Positions 26,737-34,561 of a stretch of 64,000 nucleotides of DNA are shown here, in pieces (position 1 is the stretch's first letter; every line of letters begins with the position of its first letter). The stretch covers positions 620,001 through 684,000 of the forward strand of contig NZ_VLKE01000001.1 of assembly GCF_007830265.1 (NCBI RefSeq), given 5' to 3'. The DNA is from Micromonospora olivasterospora (GTDB lineage: Bacteria > Actinomycetota > Actinomycetes > Mycobacteriales > Micromonosporaceae). The notes beneath the pieces were generated by a model that saw nothing but the letters and a program-made list of their open reading frames with translations, was not told the DNA's origin and made no database searches. Both the position numbers and the translations under genes were made by a program.

Positions 26737-27838
26737 CGACGATCACCTCCTTGCGGCGGTCCTTGAACTCCGCCGCCCGTCGCCGGTTCGGGATCAGGCC
26801 CTGCGGGCGGACGATCATCATCAGCACGAGGACCAGGCCGAAGAACAGGAACCGCCACTCGTACAGCTCGATGCCGAGCAGCTCGATGCCGCGGAACCGC
26901 TCGATCATGTACGCCACCAGGCCGCCACCGACGATCGCGCCGACGATGTTGCCCGACCCGCCGAAGATCACCGCGGCCAGGATGATGATCGAGTTGAGCA
27001 GCTCGAAGTTCTGCGAGTTCACGAAGTTCTGCTTGCCCGCGAACAGGGCGCCCGCCAGACCCGCGATCGCCGCGCCCGCCGCGAACGCCCACAGCTTGAA
27101 CTTGAACGTCGGCACGCCCATCAGCTGCGCCGCGTCCTCGTCCTCCCGGATGGAGATCCACGCCCGGCCCACCCGGCTGTGCGTCAGGTTCCGCACCCCG
27201 ATCACCACCAGGATGATCAGCGTCAGCACCAGCCAGTAGTACGGGCGGGCATCCAGCACCCCGAAGAACGGCCTCCCGTCGGCGTACTTGCCCGGCGGGT
27301 GCGGGATCTGGCTGAAGCCCCGCTGCCCCTTCAGGAACGGCGAACTGACCGCCGCGATCCGGATCATCTCGGCGAAGCCGAGGGTCACCAGCGCCAGGTA
27401 GTCGCCGCGCAGCCGCAGGGTCGGCGTGCCCAGCGCCACCCCGGAGACCATGGTCAGCGCGATCGCGATCGGCACCACCACCAGCCACGGCCACAGCGTC
27501 TTGATGTCGCTGCTCGGCGAGGTCAGCACCGCCACCGTGTACGCGCCGACGGCGAAGAAGCCGAAGTAGCCCAGGTCGAGCAGGCCGGCGAAGCCGACCA
27601 CGATGTTCAGCCCGACCGCCAGCAGCACGTAGATCGAGACGGTGAACAGCACCTGCGTGAAGTTCGCGCCCGGGGTCGGGATCGGCCCCAGGTACTGGTA
27701 GAACTCCTTGTTCGGCAGCGCGTAGAAGAACACGATCACCGCCGCCAGCAGCACCCAGCGCACCCAGCGCGGCGCGCCGTGCCACCGTTGCCCGACGGCC
27801 TCGCGGCCCGAGCGCACCTTCTCCAGGACCGTCGTCAT
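26729..27838 (-). CDS. livM: Branched-chain amino-acid ABC transporter permease LivM
   Basis: Protein of 369 aa with about nine to ten helices, longer at the N-terminus than LivH, as usual for LivM. Contains the cytoplasmic loop SRVGRAWISIREDEDAAQLMG and ends with a basic tail (RRAAEFKDRRKEVIVGE). ATG 27838 overlaps the livH stop by 4 nt. Confidence 0.95.
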   Translation of the reverse strand: MTTVLEKVRSGREAVGQRWHGAPRWVRWVLLAAVIVFFYALPNKEFYQYLGPIPTPGANFTQVLFTVSIYVLLAVGLNIVVGFAGLLDLGYFGFFAVGAYTVAVLTSPSSDIKTLWPWLVVVPIAIALTMVSGVALGTPTLRLRGDYLALVTLGFAEMIRIAAVSSPFLKGQRGFSQIPHPPGKYADGRPFFGVLDARPYYWLVLTLIILVVIGVRNLTHSRVGRAWISIREDEDAAQLMGVPTFKFKLWAFAAGAAIAGLAGALFAGKQNFVNSQNFELLNSIIILAAVIFGGSGNIVGAIVGGGLVAYMIERFRGIELLGIELYEWRFLFFGLVLVLMMIVRPQGLIPNRRRAAEFKDRRKEVIVGE

Positions 27839-28785
27839 GCCCGCGCCCTCCCCAGCGATTCGCCCAGCAGGCCGGTCGGCCGGAACATCAGCAGCACCAC
27901 CAACAACGCGAAGGCGGCCAAGTCCTTCCACTGGCTGCCGAACAGGCCGGAGGCGTAGTTCTCGATCACGCCCAGCAACAGGCCGCCCAGCAGCGCGCCG
28001 CGCAGGTTGCCGATGCCGCCGAGCACCGCCGCGGTGAACGCCTTGAGGCCCAGCAGGAAGCCCACGCTGTAGGTCAGGGTCTGGATCCGCACGTCGTAGA
28101 GCAGGCCCGCGACACCCGCCATCGCGCCGCCGGCGATGAAGACCATCAGGATGATCCGGTCCTTGTTCACGCCCATCAGCGCCGCGGTGTTGGCGTCCTG
28201 GGCCACCGCCCGGATGCCCCGGCCGATCCGGCTGCGGTTGATGAACAGGTCCAGCGCGATCATCATCACCAGCGCGGCGCCGATCGTGAGCAGCTGCACC
28301 GGGTCGATCGGCACCCCGAACAGATGAAACAACGGCTTGGAGCTGACCAACGCCGGCGCGCCCTCCGGCAGCCGGCGGGTCCAGATGCCGAACGCCTCGG
28401 AGATCGCGATCGAGGCGCCGATCGCGGTGATCAGGAACGCCAGCGGCGGCGCGTTGCGCTTCCGCAGCGGCCGGTACGCCACCCGCTCGATCACCGTGGC
28501 GGTGCCCGCCGAGGCGATGGCCGCGACGATCATCGCCACCAGCAGGTAGAACAGGATCGAGCCGACCCCACTGACCGTCGAGTCCTGGTCGAGGCCGAAT
28601 CCGTTCCAGGTCCAGATCGCGGCGAACGCGCCGGCGATGAAGACCTCGGAGTGGGCGAAGTTGATGAGTCTGAGCACGCCGTAGACCAGCGTGTACCCGA
28701 GCGCGACCAGGGCGTAGATGGCGCCCTGCGTCAGGCCGGTCGTGGTGAGTTCTCCGAAATTGGAGAACAGTCCGTCGAAGTTCAA
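27835..28785 (-). CDS. livH: Branched-chain amino-acid ABC transporter permease LivH
   Basis: Protein of 316 aa from TTG 28785 (MNFDGLFSNFGELTTTGLTQ). Eight or so helices, with the EAA-like loop INRSRIGRGIRAVAQDANTA. A longer frame opens at GTG 28860, but that would translate through the terminator hairpin at 28820-28851, and GGAG lies 9 nt before the TTG. So the short start is preferred. First gene of livHMGF. Confidence 0.93.
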   Translation of the reverse strand: MNFDGLFSNFGELTTTGLTQGAIYALVALGYTLVYGVLRLINFAHSEVFIAGAFAAIWTWNGFGLDQDSTVSGVGSILFYLLVAMIVAAIASAGTATVIERVAYRPLRKRNAPPLAFLITAIGASIAISEAFGIWTRRLPEGAPALVSSKPLFHLFGVPIDPVQLLTIGAALVMMIALDLFINRSRIGRGIRAVAQDANTAALMGVNKDRIILMVFIAGGAMAGVAGLLYDVRIQTLTYSVGFLLGLKAFTAAVLGGIGNLRGALLGGLLLGVIENYASGLFGSQWKDLAAFALLVVLLMFRPTGLLGESLGRARA

Positions 28786-28819
28786 GGAGGGACGCTCCGT
28801 CAGCTCTGGAGAAACAGAA

Positions 28820-28851
28820 GGTGCGGCCGGGAGCGAGCTCCCGGCCGCACC
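28820..28851 (-). terminator. Hairpin between livJ and livH
   Basis: Perfect 15-bp inverted repeat (GGTGCGGCCGGGAGC) with a 2-nt loop, 39 nt after the livJ stop. Probably a partial terminator or 3'-end stabiliser that lets livJ be expressed above livHMGF. Confidence 0.75.
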
Positions 28852-28889
28852 CGCGATCACGACTCAATCGCTTGTGGCAGCGACCGGCG

Positions 28890-30050
28890 TCAGGACTTGG
28901 GGATCTCCTGGTCCGGCACGACCTTGCCGCCCGTGACCTTGAACGCCCAGACCTTGACCTGCGCCGGGTCCAGCTCGCCGCCCTCGACGAACTTGTAGCT
29001 GGCCGCGACGCCCTCGCCGCTGTAGCCCTTCACAAACTCCAGCAGGCCCGCGCGGTCGGTCTTACCGGCCTTGATGCCCGCCAGCAGGATGTTCGCCGCG
29101 TCGAAGGCGGTGTCGCTGTAGGTGCCCGGGTCGACGCCGTTGAGCGCCTTGTAGTCCGCGGTGAAGGTGCCCCGGGCCTCGGCCGCCGGCTGGCACGGGC
29201 AGGTGAGGATCGTGCCCTCGGCCGCCGCCTGGCCGGCGGAGGTGATGTACGCCCCGTCGTTGACGCCGTCGCCGGCGACCAGCGGCGCGGTGACCCCGGC
29301 AGCCGAGAGCTGCTTGCGGATCAGGCCGGCCTCCTGGTAGTAGCCGCCGTAGAAGACCGCCTTGACGTTCGCCGTCTTGACCTTGGTGACCACGGCCGAG
29401 AACTCGGTTTGCTTGCCCTCGCCCTGGACCTTGTCCGAGCCGACGACCGCCGCGCCGAGCACCTTCTTGACCTCGTCGGCCAGGCCCTGACCGTACGCCG
29501 ACTGGTCGTCGATGACGTACACCCGGTCGGCCTTCATCACGTTCTTGATGTAGACACCGGCGGCCGGGCCCTGGCTCAGGTCGTTGCCCACGGCCCGGAA
29601 GAAGGTCTTCCAGCTCTTCGTGGCCAGGGTCGGGTTGGTGGCGGAGGGGGTGATGGTGACGAGGCCGGCCTCGTTGAACAGCGGGCCGGCGGCCTCGGAC
29701 TCACCCGAGTAGGCCGGGCCGACGATGCCCAGGATCTTGGTGTCGTCGATGGCCTTCTGCGCCAGACCCGGCGCCTGGTCCGGGCTGCCCTGCGAGTCCA
29801 GCTCGACGAGCTCGACCTTGCAGTCCGCGTTCTCCTTGTTGTACTTGTCGACCGCGAGCTTGACGCCGTTCCTCTCGTTGATGCCCAGCGCGGCGGAGCT
29901 GCCGGTGAGCGCACCGAAGAACCCGATCTTGCTGCCGCAGGCGTCGCCGCCGGACGCCTCGTCGCTGCTGCTGCTGGAGCAAGCGGTGCCGCCGGCGACG
30001 AGCGCCAGCATGGCGACCCCGCCGATCACGCGTGCGAGCTTCTGCCTCAA
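28890..30050 (-). CDS. livJ: Branched-chain amino-acid ABC transporter substrate-binding lipoprotein
   Basis: Protein of 386 aa from TTG 30050, with GGAGGAGG 8 nt upstream. N-terminal signal MRQKLARVIGGVAMLALVAG with lipobox GGTAC gives a lipid-anchored Cys followed by a Ser-rich linker. Periplasmic-binding type I fold: KIGFFGALTGSSAALGINER at the start of lobe 1, ILGIVGPAYSGESEAAGPLF, and VKAVFYGGYYQEAGLIRKQL. Lies ahead of livHMGF. Ligand probably Leu/Ile/Val; related proteins bind other amino acids. Confidence 0.94.
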   Translation of the reverse strand: MRQKLARVIGGVAMLALVAGGTACSSSSSDEASGGDACGSKIGFFGALTGSSAALGINERNGVKLAVDKYNKENADCKVELVELDSQGSPDQAPGLAQKAIDDTKILGIVGPAYSGESEAAGPLFNEAGLVTITPSATNPTLATKSWKTFFRAVGNDLSQGPAAGVYIKNVMKADRVYVIDDQSAYGQGLADEVKKVLGAAVVGSDKVQGEGKQTEFSAVVTKVKTANVKAVFYGGYYQEAGLIRKQLSAAGVTAPLVAGDGVNDGAYITSAGQAAAEGTILTCPCQPAAEARGTFTADYKALNGVDPGTYSDTAFDAANILLAGIKAGKTDRAGLLEFVKGYSGEGVAASYKFVEGGELDPAQVKVWAFKVTGGKVVPDQEIPKS

Positions 30051-30148
30051 GGCCCGAACCCTCCTCCATCCCATGGCCCGAACCACCCGCCGCTCATTGG
30101 CTCTTGCAGGGCGGACGAACCAGACCGTCGTCGCCGGTCTGGGGCGGG

Positions 30149-30176
30149 ACGTTATCCCACCCGGAAGCGGTGACAA
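30149..30176 (-). promoter_or_regulatory. Candidate liv operon promoter
   Basis: Minus strand TTGTCA (30176-30171), 16-nt spacer, TAACGT (30154-30149), giving a leader of about 90 nt. A CCAGACCG/CGGTCTGG hairpin (30142-30120) begins at the predicted transcript start. Confidence 0.45.
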
Positions 30177-30300
30177 AAGCCCTGCGAACACGGGTTGACC
30201 GAACCGTTACACGCCGTGGCGGATTGGAAACGATCGCTGTAAGAACCTTCGGTTCCGAGAGAGTCTCACCTTCCATTCGTCGGTAACGAGCGCACCTTTC

Positions 30301-30342
30301 TCCGCTCCCTACCGATCGACCTCCGCTCCCTACCGATCGACG
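30301..30342. repeat. 21-bp direct repeat x2
   Basis: CCGCTCCCTACCGATCGAC occurs twice with a 21-bp period. The second copy contains the stop of the lipoprotein gene, the first lies just beyond it. Confidence 0.8.
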
Positions 30343-31009
30343 CCCGGCAGCGGCGCCCACCAGGCGCTGGCCCCCCGGTCGTCGTCCGCCACCAGCACCA
30401 GCCGATCCCCCTGCGCCGCCACCGCCACCGCCGTGTCGCCGCCACCCGGCACCGCGACCGGCATCGTCACCGCCCGCCACGACGCGCCGCCGTCCACCGA
30501 ACGCCACACCCGCCGCCCGCCGCCGTCACCGGTCGCCGCCACCAGGACCCGCCCCACCGCCACCAGACCCGACACCGACAGCACCCCCGGGCCCACGTGC
30601 CCGTACGCGGATTGCCGTGCACCCCGCCGACCTGCGCGCCCAACGCCGCCACCCGGCCGTCCCGGCACGCCGCCGCGTACAGCACGTGCTGCCGGCCGTA
30701 GAACGTCTCACCCCGCACCGGCAATGCCGACCAGGAGATGCCGTCCCCGCTCGACCACGCCGCCGGCCGCGTCCCGCCCGACGCGTCGGCCACCGCACCC
30801 ACCGCGAACCAGCGGCCCCCGCACGCCACCGCGTCGCGCAGCACCAGCCGCCCCGGCCCGCCCGGCGGCGCCGGCAGGTCCACCGCCCGCCACTCCGGCC
30901 GCACCGGCTCAGGCGCGGGCGCCGGGCCCTCCGCCGACCGGCAACCGGCCAGCAGCACGGCACACCCGACCAGCACGCCGAGCGCCGCCAGCGGCCACCG
31001 ACGAGGCAT
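30330..31009 (-). pseudogene. Secreted lipoprotein, sialidase/BNR-like, apparent frameshift near 30595
   Basis: Starts MPRRWPLAALGVLVGCAVLL with lipobox LLAGC, then beta-propeller-like repeats (RPAAWSSGDGISWSALPV; VWRSVDGGASWRAV resembles a BNR/Asp-box). The first frame runs to GNPRTGTWARG, then turns into Cys/Trp-rich nonsense. The continuation GVLSVSGLVAVGRVLVAATG is in the next frame to the stop at 30330. One extra G in the five-G run near 30591-30595 restores a protein of about 226 aa. Probably a lipid-anchored surface protein; no enzyme motif seen. Confidence 0.7.
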
Positions 31010-31057
31010 GCATCCGATCGTATCGATCGGACGGGCCGGCCGAAGCCCCCGAAGCCG

Positions 31058-31678
31058 TCAGGACGCCGGCTGGGCCACCTCGCCGCCAGCCGTCTCGGCG
31101 AGGATCCGCTCGGCGACCTCCTTCATGGTCATCCGGTGGTCCATCGCCGTCCGCTGGATCCACTTGAACGCCTGCGGCTCGCTCATCCCGTACGTCGTCA
31201 TCAGCGCGCCCTTCGCGCGCTCGACCGTCTTGCGGATCTCCAGCCGGTCGGTCAGGCCCGCGACCTCCGCCTCCAGCGCGGAGATCTCCGCGTACCGGGA
31301 CAGCGCGATCTCCACCGCCGGCACCAGGTCGCTCTTCTGGAACGGCTTCACCAGGTACGCCATCGCGCCGGCCGCCCGCGCCCGCTCCACCAGGTCCCGC
31401 TGGCTGAACGCGGTCAGGATGATCACCGGGGCGATCCGGGCGCCCGCGATCCGCTCGGCGGCGGCCAGCCCGTCCATGATCGGCATCTTGATGTCGAGAA
31501 TCACCAGGTCAGGCTTCAGCTCGTCGGCGAGCCGGACGGCCGTCTCGCCGTCACCGGCCTCGCCGACGACCTCGTAGCCCTCCTCGACGAGCATCTCGGC
31601 GAGGTCAAGCCGGATGAGCGCCTCGTCCTCGGCGATCAAGACCCGCCTGCGCTCGGCATCCGTCTGCGTCTCGGCCAC
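31058..31678 (-). CDS. pdtaR: ANTAR-domain response regulator (PdtaR-like)
   Basis: Protein of 206 aa. Receiver domain 10-130 with acidic pocket E17-D18, phospho-acceptor D62 (LVILDIKMP), T/S and K108-type residues (ILTAFSQ, YLVKPF). C-terminal ANTAR RNA-binding domain about 140-200 (RKTVERAKGALMTTYGMSEP). PdtaR-type proteins bind tandem hexanucleotide hairpins in mRNA leaders after phosphorylation by a histidine kinase (PdtaS). No kinase gene is in this window. GTG 31678 has GGAGAGG upstream. Position before pyk follows the gene order I recall from Streptomyces. Confidence 0.93.
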   Translation of the reverse strand: MAETQTDAERRRVLIAEDEALIRLDLAEMLVEEGYEVVGEAGDGETAVRLADELKPDLVILDIKMPIMDGLAAAERIAGARIAPVIILTAFSQRDLVERARAAGAMAYLVKPFQKSDLVPAVEIALSRYAEISALEAEVAGLTDRLEIRKTVERAKGALMTTYGMSEPQAFKWIQRTAMDHRMTMKEVAERILAETAGGEVAQPAS

Positions 31679-31743
31679 GAGCCTCTCCTACCAGTTCAAA
31701 CTGACACCGCCGTGCCGGGTGTCGCGGCCCCTAGCCTAGTGGG

Positions 31744-31749
31744 TACTCT
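31744..31749 (+). promoter_or_regulatory. Possible -10 (TACTCT) for the tRNA/endonuclease unit
   Basis: TACTCT 20 nt before the tRNA 5' end, in the divergent region with the ANTAR regulator. No good -35 is seen. Confidence 0.3.
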
Positions 31750-31769
31750 GTCAGTGCCGAATCACGGAA

Positions 31770-31843
31770 GCCCCTGTACTCCAACCGGGAGAGAGACGGA
31801 GCTCAAACCTCCGACAGTGTGGGTTCGAATCCCACCGGGGGCA
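31770..31843 (+). tRNA. tRNA with CAA anticodon (Leu, UUG) but class I body
   Basis: 74 nt. Acceptor stem GCCCCTG pairs with CGGGGGC (one G-U). D arm contains AACCGGG with a weak 3-4 bp stem. Anticodon stem CGGAG/CTCCG encloses the 7-nt loop CTCAAAC, so anticodon CAA at 31804-31806 with U33 in place. Variable region only 5 nt (ACAGT). T arm GTGGG-TTCGAAT-CCCAC is perfect, discriminator A; CCA is not encoded. Bacterial tRNA-Leu normally has a long variable arm, so a class I tRNA with CAA is atypical. The endonuclease gene begins 33 nt after it. Confidence 0.8.
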
Positions 31844-31876
31844 CAAACTGTCATACGTGCGTTCAAAACTGGGCAC

Positions 31877-32626
31877 GTGCACCCACCTGAGATTCGCGCC
31901 CGAGCAAGACGCCTCTACCTGGCCGGCGCCACCGTCGCGGAGGCCGCCCGCGCCGTCGGAGTCTCCTACCCCACTGTCCGGCACTGGTGCAAAATCCGAC
32001 CGGAGCCGAAGCCACAGGGCACAGCACTGCGCTGCTTCCGCTGCCGCACCGACGTCGGCAAGCCGACAGACCTCGGGCAGTATGCCTACCTGCTCGGCCT
32101 CTACCTCGGTGACGGCTACCTGGTTACCACCGCCCGGGTTCCGGTGCTGCGCATCTCCTGCGCCGATACGTGGCCCGGCCTGATCGACGCCTGTGAGGAC
32201 GCCATGAAGAGGGTTCTCGCGACGGAGGTGCAGCGCGTCCAGCAACAGGGCTGCATCAGTGTGCAGAGCTACGGCACGCACTGGCCGTGTCTGCTGCCGC
32301 AGCACGGACCCGGCAGGAAGCACGAGCGTCCCATCGTCCTCGCCGACTGGCAGCGGGAAATCGTCACCGCCCATCCCGGGGACTTCGTGCGCGGCCTGTT
32401 CCACTCCGACGGCTGCCGGGTCGGCAACCGGGTCACGGTTCGCGGCAAGGCGTACGTCTACCCGCGTTACCTGTTCACCAACGAGTCCGCGGACATCATG
32501 GGGCGGTGCCAGTGGGCGCTGGGCCTGCTCGGCGTCGCCTGGAAGATGAACCGGCGCAACTCGCTGTCGGTCGCGCGCCAGGACGCGGTGGCCGCCCTGG
32601 ACCGGCACGTCGGCCCGAAGTCCTGA
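31877..32626 (+). CDS. HTH-LAGLIDADG homing-endonuclease-like protein
   Basis: Protein of 249 aa. Residues 1-40 form a helix-turn-helix (ARRLYLAGATVAEAARAVGV ... TVRHWCK) of the kind seen in transposase or resolvase DNA-binding domains. A CFRC knuckle sits at 53-56. Two LAGLIDADG motifs follow: YLLGLYLGDG at 71-80 (Asp79) and FVRGLFHSDG at 170-179 (Asp178), so a monomeric two-motif enzyme with both catalytic acidic residues. No intron or intein boundaries surround it; it is free-standing, directly downstream of the tRNA, and probably co-transcribed. GTG 31877 is the only reasonable start. Codon use is slightly less GC-rich than its neighbours, consistent with transfer. Confidence 0.8.
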   Translation: MHPPEIRARARRLYLAGATVAEAARAVGVSYPTVRHWCKIRPEPKPQGTALRCFRCRTDVGKPTDLGQYAYLLGLYLGDGYLVTTARVPVLRISCADTWPGLIDACEDAMKRVLATEVQRVQQQGCISVQSYGTHWPCLLPQHGPGRKHERPIVLADWQREIVTAHPGDFVRGLFHSDGCRVGNRVTVRGKAYVYPRYLFTNESADIMGRCQWALGLLGVAWKMNRRNSLSVARQDAVAALDRHVGPKS

Positions 32627-32900
32627 CCCGACGCGTCACGCGCTGCGGCACGGCCAGGCATCCTCGCCGAGTGCGTCGCCTGCGACGCGCCCAGCCTGCA
32701 CGCCCTGACGAGGCAGGGGCAAGGCACTACTGCCCGACAACATCCACGAGGGGGGTCGCCCACGGCGGGTGGCCCGCCTCGCCGCGCAGCGGCCCTCACG
32801 GCAAAGGCGGCGAACGTAAGACTGACGCGCAGCGGACCCACCGCAGAATATTCTGTTTGTGGTCCTTCTACGGCGTGTGAATTCGGAGCAGGATGGGCGC

Positions 32901-33188
32901 ATGCCCGTTTCACTGAACGACGTGCGGCCGTTCGCGGCCCTGGACGATGTCGATCGCGCGATTCTGCGGGAGCTGACGGCGGACGGCCGGCTGCCGAACA
33001 ACGCCCTGGCGGAGCCGGTGAGGGTGGCGCCGTCGACGTGCCTGACGCGGACGCGGGCGCTGCGGGAGTGCGGGGCGATCCGTGGGTTCCACGCGGAGGT
33101 GGACCCGGCGGCGGTGGGGTTGCCGTTGGAGGTGCTGGTGTCGGTGCGGTTGGCGGCGCACGAGCGGGCTACACGCAGACGAGTTTGA
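32901..33188 (+). pseudogene. Lrp/AsnC regulator, C-terminally truncated
   Basis: The 95 residues start with an AsnC-type HTH (LDDVDRAILRELTADGRLPN, NALAEPVRVAPSTCLTRTRA) and the beginning of the RAM effector domain (VGLPLEVLVSVRLAAHERA). They then end at TGA 33188 after RRRV, where a full protein needs about 55 more residues. Sequence beyond the stop does not continue the domain in any frame, so a deletion rather than a simple frameshift is likely. It may still bind DNA but should not sense ligand. Confidence 0.7.
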
Positions 33189-33271
33189 TTTTCGAGCAGG
33201 CGCGCGGAATGGGGTGAGCCACACGTGCCCGGCCGGGAACATTTCGGGCGCGCTGCGGGTTGGGGTGTCGC

Positions 33272-34276
33272 ATGATCGACGTACCGTTGGCTGTTCTTGA
33301 TCTTGCACCGGTCGCGGCCGGCGCGGGCGCGGGCGAGGCCCTGCGGCACACGACCGAGCTGGCCCGGCGCACCGAGGAGCTGGGTTACCACCGGTTCTGG
33401 GTGGCGGAGCACCACAACATGCCGGGGATCGCGAGTTCGGCGCCGGCGGTGCTGATCGCGCACCTGGCGGCGGCGACCTCGACGATCCGGCTGGGGTCGG
33501 GCGGGGTGATGCTGCCGAACCACGCGCCGCTGGTGGTGGCCGAGCAGTTCGGCACCCTCGAAGCGCTGCACCCGGGCCGGATCGACCTGGGCATCGGTCG
33601 GGCGCCGGGGACGGACCAGGTGACGGCGCTGGCGCTGCGCCGGACGATGGAGGGGCTGTCGGCGGAGGGCTTCCCCCGGGAGCTGGCGGACCTGATGAAC
33701 TACTTCACGGGCGAGCGGCCGGGGCCGATCGTGGCCACGCCGGGGCGCGGCGAGCTGCCGGCGATCTGGCTGCTGGGGTCGAGCGGGTTCAGCGCGCAGC
33801 TGGCCGGGCTGCTGGGCTTGCCGTTCTCGTTCGCGCACCACTTCAGCGCGGCGAACACGCTGCCGGCGTTGGCGCTGTACCGGCAGCACTTCCGGCCGTC
33901 GCGGTATCTGGAGAAGCCTTACGCGATGGTCGCGGTCAACGCGGTCTGCGCGGATACGGACGAGCGGGCCCACTGGTTGGCGGGCCCGGCCGACCTGTCG
34001 TTCCTGCGGCTGCGCTCGGGGCGGCCGGCGGCCCTGGCCACGCCGGACGAGGCGGCGGCGTACCCGTACACGGAGCTGGAGCGGGAGTTCGTGACGCAGC
34101 GGCGGGAGGGGCAGGCGCTGGGGTCGCCGGAGACGGTGCGCCGGCAGCTGACGGAGCTGCTGGCCCGCACGGGGGCGGACGAGCTGATGCTGACGACGCT
34201 GGTGTACGACGTGGCGGACCGGGCGCGCTCGTACGAGCTGATCGCGGAGAAGGTGGCGGGCGGCCTGCGCCGCTGA
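33272..34276 (+). CDS. LLM-class flavin-dependent oxidoreductase
   Basis: Protein of 334 aa, luciferase-like barrel: [20 protein letters not shown] near residue 45, [20 protein letters not shown], and [20 protein letters not shown] are the hallmark blocks of the MsnO8/YhbW type that uses FMNH2 or F420H2. Substrate unknown. ATG 33272 sits downstream of the truncated Lrp gene; Lrp regulators often neighbour LLM genes, so they may once have been a pair. Confidence 0.92.
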   Translation: MIDVPLAVLDLAPVAAGAGAGEALRHTTELARRTEELGYHRFWVAEHHNMPGIASSAPAVLIAHLAAATSTIRLGSGGVMLPNHAPLVVAEQFGTLEALHPGRIDLGIGRAPGTDQVTALALRRTMEGLSAEGFPRELADLMNYFTGERPGPIVATPGRGELPAIWLLGSSGFSAQLAGLLGLPFSFAHHFSAANTLPALALYRQHFRPSRYLEKPYAMVAVNAVCADTDERAHWLAGPADLSFLRLRSGRPAALATPDEAAAYPYTELEREFVTQRREGQALGSPETVRRQLTELLARTGADELMLTTLVYDVADRARSYELIAEKVAGGLRR

Positions 34277-34561
34277 GCCGCGGCGGCGCGGGTGGCACCG
34301 CGCCCGGCCGACGGGTCGGACACCTGCGCGAAACGCCCGAAACACGATCTTCATACCGGCGTCACCCCCGCTTCGCGGACGCCGCCTAACGTTGTCGCCG
34401 GTGGTGGTACGGCATCTCCCGGTCGGGACGGGTCGGGGAATGCCGCGGTGTGGTGCACCGGGCCGGAGCTGTGCGGATTCCGCGGCTGCGGCCCGGTGCC
34501 TGCCACCCCGGTGCGGACCGGGCTCTTGCCTCGGGTGGTTCCCGTTTGGTCGACTCGGCGG

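Noticed and set aside
22481..32626. Genomic island or prophage around the tRNA
   Set aside because: No integrase, att direct repeat of the tRNA 3' end or phage genes were seen; the transport block is part of the conserved core order.
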